Assembly: GCA_017621815.1 (NCBI GenBank) | Contig: JAGASK010000018.1 | Location: forward strand, 1-64,000 | Origin: Lachnospiraceae bacterium | GTDB lineage: Bacteria; Bacillota; Clostridia; Lachnospirales; Lachnospiraceae | Direction of reading: 5' to 3' | Length of the DNA stretch: 64,000 bases | Shown: piece by piece, positions 17,486 through 27,707 of the stretch | How the letters are laid out: every line of letters starts with the position of its first letter | How positions within the stretch are numbered: position 1 is the first letter of the stretch | The notes under the pieces: model-generated | The model's database searches: none | The model's input: the letters and a program-made list of their open reading frames with translations, nothing else | What the model was told of the DNA's origin: nothing | Program-made: the position numbers and the translations under genes

Positions 17486-17974
17486 ATGTATTATACTGTC
17501 TGCGAAGTAGCCAGGCGGCTGAATCTTTCACCTCACACTATTCGTTTTTACGGTAAGGAAGGCTTATTGGATTTTGTTGACCGGGATCAAAACGGTAACC
17601 GGATTTTTAAGGAATCTGATTTTGAAAAATTATTCATCATCGCCTCACTGAAACGCTCCGGAATGACCATTAAACAAATTAAAGAATTTACTGTCCTTTG
17701 TGACAAGGGAGATTCCACGATTTTGCAACGCTTGAATATTATAAAAAAACAAAGAGAAATTGTGGATGAAGAAATAACTAAGCTACAGGATGCACTGGAT
17801 GTATTAAAATATAAAACCTGGCTTTATGAAGTGGCGCTGGAAGCCGGAACTACTGCTGTGCACGAGCATATGCCCCCGGAAGAAATGCCTCCTAATATCA
17901 GAAAAATTAAAGAGCGCATCCGACTGCTTACCGATGATATGGAAGCCCGGTATAAAAAAGCTGCCATACCATGA
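17486..17974 (+). CDS. MerR family transcriptional regulator
   Basis: A 162-residue MerR regulator. The N-terminal winged helix reads YTVCEVARRLNLSPHTIRFYGKEGLL, followed by the second HTH part (FEKLFIIASLKRSGMTIKQI) and a long coiled dimerisation helix. There is no cysteine metal-binding pattern, so it probably senses an organic ligand or none. ATG 17486 is preferred over 17456 because AGGAGA lies eight bases upstream and MYYTV is a standard family start. It is divergent from the MBOAT-DHHW operon and shares its promoter region, so control of that operon is likely. Confidence 0.9.
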   Translation: MYYTVCEVARRLNLSPHTIRFYGKEGLLDFVDRDQNGNRIFKESDFEKLFIIASLKRSGMTIKQIKEFTVLCDKGDSTILQRLNIIKKQREIVDEEITKLQDALDVLKYKTWLYEVALEAGTTAVHEHMPPEEMPPNIRKIKERIRLLTDDMEARYKKAAIP

Positions 17975-18019
17975 ATCAGAATTGAAAGAATATACTGACT
18001 ATAAACAATAACAAACAAA

Positions 18020-18053
18020 ACGCTATGCGATGATATAATTGCATAGCGTTTTT
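18020..18053 (+). terminator. Terminator of the MerR gene
   Basis: Stem ACGCTATGC (18020-18028) with GCATAGCGT (18041-18049), followed by five T's on the plus strand. Confidence 0.85.
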
Positions 18054-18064
18054 AATCTTGTATG

Positions 18065-18281
18065 TTCGCGCTCATTTGCTGCTTCGCTTACGGTTGCTCG
18101 TTAATATGCTTCCCACTACGCTGTGAGACTCGCATACGCGCGCTTCGCGCTCACTTGCTGCTTCGCAGCGGTATGCTCGTTAATACGGAAAACTCTAAGC
18201 ACTTCGTGCTTATCGTTAACCCATCGGGTAAAATCAAATGCGGTCCCTTAAGGGGACCGCGCTTGATTTTCTTCCGATGGG

Positions 18282-18283
<2 letters not shown>
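18065..18283. repeat. Hairpin-rich intergenic region downstream of groEL
   Basis: This 220-base stretch has no gene. It holds a direct repeat of about 44 bases at roughly 80 percent identity (18065-18108 and 18144-18187) and a series of small stems closed by TTC loops: GCGC-TTC-GCGC, GCTGC-TTC-GCAGC and AAGCAC-TTC-GTGCTT (18197-18211). At 18218-18283 a long stem (AACCCATCGG with CCGATGGGTT, inner CGGTCCC with GGGACCG) overlaps the groEL stop codon and probably acts as its terminator or RNA 3' stabiliser. Confidence 0.7.
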
Positions 18284-19940
<1,657 letters not shown>

Positions 19941-19988
19941 TTAATTTCAAAAGCTTCAGCTTTCTGAATCGCTGTTGCCAAAATGTTA

Positions 19989-20273
19989 TTACTGAATGAC
20001 AGCAAGAATATCATTCTGTTTTACTATAATGTATTCTTCCTCTTCAATCTTTACTTCTGTTCCGGCATACTTGGAATAAATAACCTGGTCGCCGACTTTA
20101 ACTTCCATCTTCACTTCCTTGCCGTCTACCACACCGCCGGGTCCTACAGCAATAACTTCTGCCTGCTGTGGCTTTTCTTTGTTCTGTCCCGGTAATACAA
20201 TACCTGACTTGGTAGTTTCTTCTGCAACTAACTGTTTTAATACAACTCTGTCTCCTAAGGGTACTAACTTCAT
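19989..20273 (-). CDS. groES: Co-chaperonin GroES
   Basis: A 94-residue Hsp10 co-chaperonin: start [13 protein letters not shown], mobile loop region [11 protein letters not shown] that contacts GroEL, then [16 protein letters not shown] and the C-terminal ILAVIQ. It caps the GroEL ring. First gene of the groESL operon, preceded by AAAGGAGG and the HrcA-binding CIRCE element. Confidence 0.98.
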   Translation of the reverse strand: MKLVPLGDRVVLKQLVAEETTKSGIVLPGQNKEKPQQAEVIAVGPGGVVDGKEVKMEVKVGDQVIYSKYAGTEVKIEEEEYIIVKQNDILAVIQ

Positions 20274-20323
20274 GATAATTGCCTCCTTTTATATTATCTT
20301 AAATTTATCACTTCTGTTTTTTG

Positions 20324-20391
20324 TTAGCACTCAATCTCTTCGAGTGCTAATCACTAGAACATATATTAATTTTATATGCATCTGTTTGCAA
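20324..20391 (-). promoter_or_regulatory. groESL promoter and CIRCE operator
   Basis: A perfect CIRCE inverted repeat, TTAGCACTC (20324-20332), nine bases, GAGTGCTAA (20342-20350), the HrcA repressor site. Just upstream on the minus strand are TTGCAA (20386-20391) and TAATAT (20363-20368) 17 bases apart, so the operator covers the early transcribed region. This implies heat-shock control by HrcA, whose gene is not in the window. Confidence 0.95.
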
Positions 20392-20539
20392 ACGGTATCA
20401 CAGGTGATTTTATATATATTTTCTTTATTTTTCTCATTTTTTCTTTTATTTTCTCTTATTATCTCACTTTTATCTCGGAAAGGAGATTTAATAAATAGTT
20501 TATTTTTTGAAGAATTTCTTTATTGAAGTTTAATTTCAG

Positions 20540-21412
20540 CTAAATATTTTCTTCCTGCTGCGGATATGCTGCAAGCAGTTTTTCCCCTGCAATCTCAATT
20601 AACTGCTGATATTTGGCATATGCCGGACTCAATTTTTTCATGGCAGGAATAAAAACATCATAATATCCCGTAGACTGATTAAATTCTTTAAGCAAAAGAC
20701 GAAACTTATAAGCCGGAGATGCCTTATATTCTTCCGACTGCATATACCGGTAAAAGAATTCCAAAGTTTCCTTGTTTTCTTCTAAAAATTTTTCAGGTTC
20801 TTCTACGGATTTCTTTTGCTTCTCCACGATACTGTTTATTTGTTCCACCGTAATCCCGCTTGTATTTTCCTCTAAATACTCCTGTATTTCCTCCGGAAAT
20901 TGTAATTCAGGAACATTATCAAGAAAGTCTATTATTTCCTGATACGCTTCTTTTTGATTTTCTGACGAAACAGGTTCATCAAGAAAGCTTGCAAAATGCA
21001 GACAAATAAATTTTCCATAATACCCCGGGAAAGAATTAAGCAGCCGTTCCTCTATTGTTGCATTCTGCTCCAAAGCATCCAATTCCCTGCTTATTTCCTG
21101 ATAATCCCTGCCGCAGCTGAGTTCTTCCAATATAGCCGCTTTCTTCAGAGCTTTCCGGCTCAGTAATTCTTTCCTTACAGACAGTTTTTGCAAAACCGCA
21201 TTGGAAGAATCGGAAAGAACAGCTTTAATATCTTCTATTCCAAGCCCCAATTTACGGAGAACAGAAATTTTCGATAAACGCTCAGCATCTTCTTTTCTGA
21301 AATTCCGATATCCGTTTTTCGATACTTCCGGAGAAAGCAATCCCTGTAACACATAATACTCAACTGCCTTTTTTGTCAGCTTTGTCTTTTTGCATACTTC
21401 ATTAATTAACAT
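20540..21412 (-). CDS. MerR-family regulator with long C-terminal domain
   Basis: A 290-residue protein. The N-terminal HTH is MerR-like (MLINEVCKKTKLTKKAVEYY, then GYRNFRKEDAERLSKISVLRKLGLGIEDIKAVL). The rest (residues 110-290) is helical and acidic with no metal-binding cysteines; it may be a ligand-binding domain but I do not recognise it. ATG 21412 is chosen because GAGGTG lies six bases upstream; the frame opens six codons earlier without such a site. It reads alone, separated from groESL by a 190-base gap and from the GGDEF gene by a terminator. Confidence 0.8.
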   Translation of the reverse strand: MLINEVCKKTKLTKKAVEYYVLQGLLSPEVSKNGYRNFRKEDAERLSKISVLRKLGLGIEDIKAVLSDSSNAVLQKLSVRKELLSRKALKKAAILEELSCGRDYQEISRELDALEQNATIEERLLNSFPGYYGKFICLHFASFLDEPVSSENQKEAYQEIIDFLDNVPELQFPEEIQEYLEENTSGITVEQINSIVEKQKKSVEEPEKFLEENKETLEFFYRYMQSEEYKASPAYKFRLLLKEFNQSTGYYDVFIPAMKKLSPAYAKYQQLIEIAGEKLLAAYPQQEENI

Positions 21413-21493
21413 ACTTTTCACCTCAGGCACATTGTAAGGCAGCCCCCAGGGGAACAGTCAATACTTTGCTTAACAAATAATACCTATTGTCAT

Positions 21494-21520
21494 AAAAAAA
21501 AGAGGATTGTTTCCAATCCC
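21494..21520 (-). terminator. Terminator of the GGDEF gene
   Basis: Stem GGATTG (21504-21509) with CAATCC (21514-21519), followed on the minus strand by eight T's and then ATGACAATAG, the first bases of the dispersed element. Confidence 0.8.
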
Positions 21521-21535
21521 CTTAAATTCCGGATT

Positions 21536-22462
21536 TTAAATTCCTTTTGAAAGCCTCTCCTTATAACCCGGCGCATTTTTTACTTCAAATTTATTATTGA
21601 ACATTTCATATTCCGCATCGGAGAGTCTGTCTTCCAGCTTTTCCTCTATATTAGTCTTATAAACCATGCCTACCGCCACAGACGGTGCCAAAATAGAATC
21701 CTCATAAGTATTACAGCTGTTTTGAACCTGCTGCATATAGTCCTCTGCCTCTCCCTCTGTAGCCATGGGAATCAGCACGCCAAAAGCATCTCCGTCAATT
21801 CTTCCTATAATAAAATCCGATTTTGCTTCTCTTTTCAATATGTCTGCAACTATCTTAATCAGCCTGTCGCTTTCCTCATCTCCGAAATGGTCATTGGCAA
21901 ATTTCCAGTCATTAATATTCACATTCAGCACTGCTACCGGCACTACCTCTGTATTATCAATGGCTTCCATTCTGGAGTTAAAATATGTTTTATTATATAC
22001 ACCGGTCAGCGCATCATCCGTTTCATTCTGAATCAGCTGGCGGCGCTTCTCCTTCAGCATAACCTCAAGCTCCTCCAGATAAATACAGCTCTCGTGGCGA
22101 AGGTATGCTTCCTCCCCCAAATGCTCCAAAAGCTTCACTGTGCTGTCCACCATTTCATTCATCAGACGGCTGTCCCTGTGGGTATCAATTTCTTTTATGT
22201 ACAAATGCCCGATAGTACGGTTCTGCACACGCACCTTTCTTCCCGGTTCATTCACCACATCAGGATAAAATCCAAGAAAACTGTCGCCTATTACGATTTC
22301 CTTCTCACCGTGCCTGTCGGTAAGCAGAATATTAATTTCAAGCATTTCCGCCAGATTTCCCAGATACCCTTTTATGACTTCCATATTATATAAATTGGAA
22401 AAAGAATAATTTCTGATATTTTCCTTTATTCTTTTTTCATAAGGTATTGACTGATAACCCAT
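21536..22462 (-). CDS. GGDEF-domain protein with degenerate active site
   Basis: A 308-residue protein. Residues 1-120 look like a small sensory domain (LLTDRHGEKEIVIGDSFLGF, VQNRTIGHLYIKEID), then a coiled helix and a GGDEF domain from about residue 150 (DDALTGVYNKTYFNSRM). The signature GG(D/E)EF is replaced by DGDAF (residues 223-227), so diguanylate cyclase activity is improbable; it may bind nucleotide or act as a scaffold. It has no membrane segment. It is a single gene ended by a strong terminator. Confidence 0.85.
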   Translation of the reverse strand: MGYQSIPYEKRIKENIRNYSFSNLYNMEVIKGYLGNLAEMLEINILLTDRHGEKEIVIGDSFLGFYPDVVNEPGRKVRVQNRTIGHLYIKEIDTHRDSRLMNEMVDSTVKLLEHLGEEAYLRHESCIYLEELEVMLKEKRRQLIQNETDDALTGVYNKTYFNSRMEAIDNTEVVPVAVLNVNINDWKFANDHFGDEESDRLIKIVADILKREAKSDFIIGRIDGDAFGVLIPMATEGEAEDYMQQVQNSCNTYEDSILAPSVAVGMVYKTNIEEKLEDRLSDAEYEMFNNKFEVKNAPGYKERLSKGI

Positions 22463-22768
22463 ATGATAACCTCTCCCATAATCTCATTCTGCTTTTGCAG
22501 CATAACAACAAAATTCCCTGCCTATAAGTATACCGTTTTTACCCTGTTTAGTCAACAACCACCCCGCCCGCAGTTCAGGCAATTTGCAACCGTTCAGCCA
22601 TGCCATTCATAAGTTGTCGGATTGCATATGATTGACAAAAATATTTGTTATTTCCGACAACTTATTTCATGTCGGGCGTCCGCCCTATAGAAACGATTGT
22701 ACAAACTGCCCTTAGTGAGCAAGCTCCCACGGTCATTTTGCACAATCATTTCTGCATGGCTGAACTGT
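22463..22768. other. Intergenic region with inverted and direct repeats
   Basis: No gene was found. Direct repeats GTTCAGGCAATTT occur at 22573-22585 and 22767-22779, the second covering the stop codon of the MBL gene. Just inside them TTCAGCCATGC and GCATGGCTGAA form an inverted pair, and further in ATAAGTTGTCGGA pairs with TCCGACAACTTAT (about 22610-22665). The nested order suggests a small mobile or duplicated unit. A TGAGCAAGCTCCCA block near 22716 recurs after ppdK. Confidence 0.45.
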
Positions 22769-23587
22769 TCAGGCAATTTCTATCACTTCAAGGTCATCCG
22801 GCACATATACTTTTCCCTCAAAATTCTGCTTTGCCTCCCTGCTGTAGGCTGCTTTCCTTTCTGCAAGATCAGAATCCTCCGTATGATAAAGTAAAAGCGT
22901 TTTTACTGAAAGCTCCTGTGCCAGGCGGCCTGCATCAAGAGCCGTGCTGTGATGCTTTTCATAGGGCTTAAATATTTCTTTATCCGCATCAAGGCAAAAC
23001 GCTTCGCAAAGCAAATAGTCACTGCCTTTTACATAAGCTTCTGTCTTCCCATGAAAGGGTTCATCTCCAAGACAGGTTAATTTCTTTCCTTCAATTTCCA
23101 TCTGAAAACCAAACTGTTTCATTTTGGTTGAGCCGATATCAAAGAAGCAGACGGGCATGGAAAGAACCTCCGCCTTATCCCCGTCTTCCACCTCCTGGAT
23201 CAGGATTCTCTCCCCAATCCACTTCAGGAACTTTTCTGCCAGCGTCAGCCTGCATATGGAAACAAGCGCCTCTCCCGCTTCCTTATGACAGTAAATGGTA
23301 CAGCTTCCCTGATATTTTCCGCTGATAATAAGGGCTGCTATCTTCCTTACCATCCATACCATTCCCAGAATATGGTCCGTGTGGGCATGGGTTATGAACA
23401 TCTCATGAATCGCTTCAACCGGAATCCGGGCCTCCTTAAGCTGCCTGAAAATTCCGTTTCCTCCGCCTGCATCCACAAGAAAATATTCTTTTCCCTTCCT
23501 TACCGCAAAACAGGTATTATAACACTTCACCGCCATGGCATTGCCTGTTCCCAGCATAATTAATTCAATATTCTCCTTTTCTGTCAT
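22769..23587 (-). CDS. MBL-fold hydrolase, RNase Z-like
   Basis: A 272-residue metallo-beta-lactamase fold protein of the RNase Z/arylsulfatase-like branch: LIMLGTGNAMAVKCYNTCFA at the N-terminus, metal motif ITHAHTDHILGM, a later histidine in EPFHGK and an HHSTALDAG motif typical of RNase Z relatives. It lacks the extended exosite arm of tRNase Z and so is more likely a ribonuclease Z-like phosphodiesterase of unknown substrate. The gene ends in a sequence (GTTCAGGCAATT) repeated about 190 bases further on. Confidence 0.85.
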   Translation of the reverse strand: MTEKENIELIMLGTGNAMAVKCYNTCFAVRKGKEYFLVDAGGGNGIFRQLKEARIPVEAIHEMFITHAHTDHILGMVWMVRKIAALIISGKYQGSCTIYCHKEAGEALVSICRLTLAEKFLKWIGERILIQEVEDGDKAEVLSMPVCFFDIGSTKMKQFGFQMEIEGKKLTCLGDEPFHGKTEAYVKGSDYLLCEAFCLDADKEIFKPYEKHHSTALDAGRLAQELSVKTLLLYHTEDSDLAERKAAYSREAKQNFEGKVYVPDDLEVIEIA

Positions 23588-23626
23588 ATCAGTAACCTTT
23601 TCTTTCTATTAATAATGTATTGCGGA

Positions 23627-24331
23627 TTATTCCTCTTTTTTCTTTTTTGTCTTGTTCCCCGGCTTCTGATAAGTCAGGTTATCATTCAGCTGGCAATATT
23701 CCCCGCACTTACTGTAGGAATCCATCAAATGACTGTGAACCAGCACCTTCATGGGAATATTCTCATCTTTCTTTTGCGCAGTTACCTGTCCGTTTCTGTT
23801 CTTTTCCTTCGTATCGGATTTTCCCCTTCGGGAGGGAGTCTGTCCGTCTGTTAAAGCTGCAAATGTGTCCTTATCTTTTCCGAATCTTTTTAAGGCGTTA
23901 CCTGCATTAATTTTTATTTTTAACCGTACAGTCTGAACCCTGTCCAGAATTTGATGCTGAAAGGCAGTTTTTATATTTGATGCTGCGCCATGAATACCGG
24001 ACAGCAGATTTACCTTTAAAACAGACATTACACCGGGGCTGTCCTCCGTTTCTTCATCTCCAAGTGCATCCCAAAGCCCCTTAACCAGACTCATGCCTTT
24101 TTTGCCCGTATTGGTTTTTTCTGCCCCGTAATAAGCGCTCATTTGATAAATATCCCCATCCCTGGAATACTTTACAGACCTATCTCCGGCATTCTGATTG
24201 CCGGGAGCCGTACCTCCTCCGCCTTCAGGCTTTTTTACCTGTTCCTTATGAAGGCATTTCGTAATATGGTGGGTGTGTGATTCGTGATAGTCTTTGTTTT
24301 GAAAAGAAGTATAATCATTCCTAATCTGCAT
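23627..24331 (-). CDS. Hypothetical basic hydrophilic protein
   Basis: A 234-residue protein that I do not recognise. It is hydrophilic, without signal peptide or membrane segment. It starts with a His-rich part (DYHESHTHHITKCLH), then a Gly/Pro-rich segment (KKPEGGGGTAPGNQ), a middle helical region (VLKVNLLSGIHGAASNIKTA) and a very Lys-rich end (NKTKKKKEE). Two short PxxK-type stretches suggest nucleic acid or wall contact, but this is a guess. GAGAGG precedes the ATG. It lies 40 bases upstream of the MBL gene in the same direction and is divergent from the KdpD-like kinase. Confidence 0.6.
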   Translation of the reverse strand: MQIRNDYTSFQNKDYHESHTHHITKCLHKEQVKKPEGGGGTAPGNQNAGDRSVKYSRDGDIYQMSAYYGAEKTNTGKKGMSLVKGLWDALGDEETEDSPGVMSVLKVNLLSGIHGAASNIKTAFQHQILDRVQTVRLKIKINAGNALKRFGKDKDTFAALTDGQTPSRRGKSDTKEKNRNGQVTAQKKDENIPMKVLVHSHLMDSYSKCGEYCQLNDNLTYQKPGNKTKKKKEE

Positions 24332-24382
24332 ACTGCCTCTCTATTCCTCCGCAAATCTTTACATTTTCTTAACATCAATTAA

Positions 24383-24411
24383 TTGCCCTGCCCGACGCAA
24401 AACGTTATAAT
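24383..24411 (+). promoter_or_regulatory. Promoter implying a leaderless mRNA
   Basis: TTGCCC (24383-24388), 17 bases, perfect TATAAT (24406-24411). The start codon ATG begins at 24418, six bases after the -10 box, which is where transcription normally begins. No ribosome binding site precedes the ATG. Confidence 0.6.
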
Positions 24412-24417
24412 TGTCCT

Positions 24418-25521
24418 ATGAAAAAAACAGACATACAAACACCATTCTTTGCCACGCATTTAGGCAGCATAATAAAGAATATACTGATTACTTTGATACT
24501 GACCGTTGCCGCTACCATTGCCGCTTTCTGGTTTTTCCGCCATGTTCCGGAAAATCCTGCCAATATTGCCCTGGTTTACATTACGGCTCTGGTTCTTACC
24601 GCACGTTTTACCACAGGCTATGTATACGGCATTTTTGCTTCCCTGGTAGGCGTTATCTGTGTAAATTACCTGTTTACCTACCCCTATTTTGCTTTGAATT
24701 TCACACTTACAGGCTACCCCATTACTTTTCTTTTCATGCTCATCATTTCCCTGTCTATCAGCACCATGACTTCCCAGATTAAGACCCAGGGAAAGGTGCT
24801 TGTAGAACGTGAGAAGCTGCTGATGGAAGCAGAAAAAGAAAAAATGCGTGCCAATCTTCTGCGCTCCGTATCCCACGATTTACGTACGCCCCTTACAGGT
24901 ATTATCGGAAACAGCTCCACATATATTGATAACTGTAATACCCTGAGTGAAAAGGAAAAGCTTGACATCGTAAGCCATATCAATGATGATTCCAACTGGC
25001 TTCTTTGCATGGTGGAAAATCTGCTTTCCGTTACAAGAATCGATGAACGTTCCATGGGCATTGCCACTTCACTGGAATCCGTAGAAGAAGTTGCCGCCGA
25101 GGCAATTCAAAGGCTGCAAAAACGCCTTCCCAATGCGGAAATCCATGTACAGGTTCCCGAGGAATATCTGCTGATTCCCATGGATGCCATGCTGATAGAG
25201 CAGGTTATTATCAATCTCCTTGAAAATGCTTTAATCCATTCAAAAAGCACTCTTCCGGTAGAATTAACAGTAACCGATGACTCAGAATATGTTACCTTCA
25301 AAGTGAAAGACTATGGCATAGGTATTTCTCCTGAGCGTCTTAAAACAATTTTTGACGGCTCTCCCTATACCCCGGACAACTCCAATGACGTCCACAAAGG
25401 CATGGGCATAGGACTTTCCATATGCAAAACTATCATAACCGCACACAACGGTAAAATCAATGCATTCAACCATGAACATGGCTGCTTATTTATTTTTACA
25501 CTGCCAAAGGAGAAGAAATAA
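24418..25521 (+). CDS. KdpD-like sensor histidine kinase (short form)
   Basis: A 367-residue kinase with a DUF4118 membrane part (segments near residues 20-37, 45-80, 97-115) followed by a cytoplasmic kinase. The phospho-acceptor box is SVSHDLRTPLTG, the N box INLLENALIHS, then VKDYGIGIS and GMGIGLSIC ATP-lid motifs. It lacks the N-terminal KdpD and USP domains of full KdpD (about 900 residues). It is coupled to the response regulator one base downstream. No kdpFABC potassium pump genes are present, so the signal and targets are unknown. It appears to be translated from a leaderless message. Confidence 0.9.
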   Translation: MKKTDIQTPFFATHLGSIIKNILITLILTVAATIAAFWFFRHVPENPANIALVYITALVLTARFTTGYVYGIFASLVGVICVNYLFTYPYFALNFTLTGYPITFLFMLIISLSISTMTSQIKTQGKVLVEREKLLMEAEKEKMRANLLRSVSHDLRTPLTGIIGNSSTYIDNCNTLSEKEKLDIVSHINDDSNWLLCMVENLLSVTRIDERSMGIATSLESVEEVAAEAIQRLQKRLPNAEIHVQVPEEYLLIPMDAMLIEQVIINLLENALIHSKSTLPVELTVTDDSEYVTFKVKDYGIGISPERLKTIFDGSPYTPDNSNDVHKGMGIGLSICKTIITAHNGKINAFNHEHGCLFIFTLPKEKK

Positions 25522-25522
25522 T

Positions 25523-26233
25523 ATGATTCCGAAATCATCTATATTGCTGATTGAAGATGAAGAAAATATTCGTTCCTTCATCGCAACTACACTGAAAAAT
25601 CAAAATTATAAAATTACCACTGCCGCTTCCGGAACAGAAGGGCTCCATTTGTGCGCTTCTCTCTGTCCCGATGTAGTGCTCCTGGACCTTGGACTTCCCG
25701 ACATGGACGGCATAGAGGTAATCAAAAAACTCAGAACCTGGACTTCTACTCCTATTATCGTCATTTCTGCAAGAAGTCATGAGCAGGAAAAAGCAAAAGC
25801 CCTGGACTACGGAGCAGATGACTACATCACCAAGCCTTTCGGCACGGTGGAACTGCTTGCCCGAATCCGCACCTCCCTGCGCCACAGCAGCCAGATGAAT
25901 GCCGGCAGCCTGCAGCAGGTTCCCGTTTACCGCCACAAAGAGCTTGTTGTGGATTATGAAAAACACCTTGTTACCCTGTCAGGAGAAATGATTCATCTGA
26001 CCCAGATTGAGTTTAAACTTTTAAGCCTGCTTGCCCAAAACAGCGGTAAGGTACTGACCTACTCCTTTATTATGGAGAAAATCTGGGGTCCCTATGTGGA
26101 CAATAACAACCAGATTCTTCGTGTAAACATGGCAAATATCCGCCGCAAAATCGAAAAAAATCCTGCTGCTCCGGAGCATGTTTTCACAGAAATCGGTATC
26201 GGATACCGCATGGCTGAAGCCGATCAATCCTGA
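25523..26233 (+). CDS. KdpE-like OmpR-family response regulator
   Basis: A 236-residue regulator. The receiver domain has [10 protein letters not shown], the phospho-acceptor aspartate in [13 protein letters not shown], the threonine/serine VISARSH and lysine YITKPFG. The C-terminal winged helix ([21 protein letters not shown], then [18 protein letters not shown]) is OmpR type. ATG 25523 follows AAGGAG and begins one base after the kinase stop codon. The 3' end overlaps the convergent nfo gene by 10 bases. Confidence 0.93.
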   Translation: MIPKSSILLIEDEENIRSFIATTLKNQNYKITTAASGTEGLHLCASLCPDVVLLDLGLPDMDGIEVIKKLRTWTSTPIIVISARSHEQEKAKALDYGADDYITKPFGTVELLARIRTSLRHSSQMNAGSLQQVPVYRHKELVVDYEKHLVTLSGEMIHLTQIEFKLLSLLAQNSGKVLTYSFIMEKIWGPYVDNNNQILRVNMANIRRKIEKNPAAPEHVFTEIGIGYRMAEADQS

Positions 26234-27057
26234 TATAATCCCTTAAGCAGCTCTATTTCCTGCTGATAACCCGGAAGTTCATTAGGTGTTTCCAGATAAA
26301 AAGGAAGATTTTTCAGCCGTTCATCATTAATGACGGCTGTCAGAGCCGCAAGACCAATACCTCCCTCTCCGATTCTGGCATGCCTGTCCTTGTGACATCC
26401 AAGCGTATTTAAGCTGTCATTTAAATGCACAGCTTTCAGTCTCTTAAGCCCGATTACGCTGTCGAATTCCTTAAGCACTTCATCCAGCCGGTTTACAATA
26501 TCATAACCGCCGTCAAATACATGGCAGGTATCAAAGCAGACTCCCAGCCTGTCACTGCGCTCAACTTTATCTATAATGCTTCTCAGCTCTTCAAAGCTTC
26601 TGCCCACCTCAGAACCTTTTCCTGCCATGGTTTCCAGTAAAACTGTGGTGGAAAACTCTTCTTCAAATAAACGGTTCAGATGATTCGCTATTAAATCAAT
26701 TCCTCTCTCCGCTCCCTGGCTTACATGGCTTCCGGGATGGAAATTATACATAGCATCCGGTATATGCTCAAGCCTCCTTAAATCATCCAGCATGGTTTCA
26801 TAGGCAAATTCCCGTAAGCTTTCATCTTTTGCCGCTGCGTTTAAGGTATAAGGCGCATGCGCCAATATCTTTCCGATGCCGTTTTCCTGCGCAAATTGAA
26901 GGTAATTTTTCACATCCTCAAGGTCAAGGGGCTTTGCTTTGCCGCCTCTTGGGTTCCTTGTAAAAAACTGAAATGTATTTGCGCCTATTTTAACTGCATC
27001 CTTCCCCATCGCCAGAAAACCTTTTGATGAAGACAAATGACATCCTATCCGTAACAT
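26224..27057 (-). CDS. nfo: Endonuclease IV (AP endonuclease)
   Basis: A 277-residue AP endonuclease of the Nfo family that cuts abasic sites in base-excision repair. The TIM-barrel metal ligands are visible: [70 protein letters not shown] and YLETPNE. Length is normal. It is monocistronic on the minus strand and its last codons overlap the convergent response regulator gene. Confidence 0.96.
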   Translation of the reverse strand: MLRIGCHLSSSKGFLAMGKDAVKIGANTFQFFTRNPRGGKAKPLDLEDVKNYLQFAQENGIGKILAHAPYTLNAAAKDESLREFAYETMLDDLRRLEHIPDAMYNFHPGSHVSQGAERGIDLIANHLNRLFEEEFSTTVLLETMAGKGSEVGRSFEELRSIIDKVERSDRLGVCFDTCHVFDGGYDIVNRLDEVLKEFDSVIGLKRLKAVHLNDSLNTLGCHKDRHARIGEGGIGLAALTAVINDERLKNLPFYLETPNELPGYQQEIELLKGLYQD

Positions 27058-27148
27058 ACTGCTGTTTCCTTTCTTATCATAGTATTATTATCAAGTATAT
27101 CATATCGCTTTTCAAAGGCAAAGACTTGTCACTTATAAAATATTTTCC

Positions 27149-27208
27149 TTGACAGATACATCTGCGGCATTTAGTATACAAAGTGAACTTTTCATTTTGT
27201 GAACTTTT
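27149..27208 (+). promoter_or_regulatory. marR-degV promoter with direct-repeat operator
   Basis: TTGACA (27149-27154), 17 bases, TAGTAT (27172-27177). The expected start site is followed by two direct repeats GTGAACTTTT at 27183-27192 and 27199-27208. The repeats lie where a MarR dimer would block the polymerase. Confidence 0.65.
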
Positions 27209-27269
27209 TTATATTGATATTTTATAGTTTAAAAGCAAAAGCCGTAAATGCGGCAGAATAAGAGGCCTC

Positions 27270-27707
27270 ATGAAAAATATTAATGAAGAGGTTCTGGAAG
27301 CATGGTTAAAGCTTACCACTGTCATCAGCAACACGAAAATTGTTTCAGACATGCCGTACAATGAAGCGCTAATCTGTAATTTTCTTTATAATAACCAGCT
27401 TCAGTCCCCTGAACATCCCCTTACTGCTACTGATTTGTGCAGGCAGACAAAAATGCTGAAATCCCAAATGAACAGAACGCTTCAATCCATGGAAAATAAA
27501 CAGTTGATTACAAGAAGGCGCTCTGATTCTGATAAACGTCAGGTTTTCATATTTCTGAATACCAAGGCCGGCGCTTTTAAAAAGCAACACGAAAAGAGCC
27601 TGCAGATAATTAACTCTCTGACGGATAAAATAGGGCCGGAAAAAACAAAGGATATTGCAAATCTTTTTAATACAATAGCTGATTTAGCACAGGAGACCAT
27701 CAAATGA
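27270..27707 (+). CDS. MarR family transcriptional regulator
   Basis: A 145-residue MarR regulator. The winged helix is TATDLCRQTKMLKSQMNRTLQSMENKQLITRRRSDSDKRQ with the usual D-x-R wing, between two helical dimerisation regions. Its stop overlaps the start of the DegV gene (ATGA), so the two are co-translated. The leader holds direct repeats that may be its own operator. Pairing with a fatty-acid-binding DegV protein recalls FabT, a MarR regulator of fatty acid synthesis, but this is inference. Confidence 0.88.
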   Translation: MKNINEEVLEAWLKLTTVISNTKIVSDMPYNEALICNFLYNNQLQSPEHPLTATDLCRQTKMLKSQMNRTLQSMENKQLITRRRSDSDKRQVFIFLNTKAGAFKKQHEKSLQIINSLTDKIGPEKTKDIANLFNTIADLAQETIK

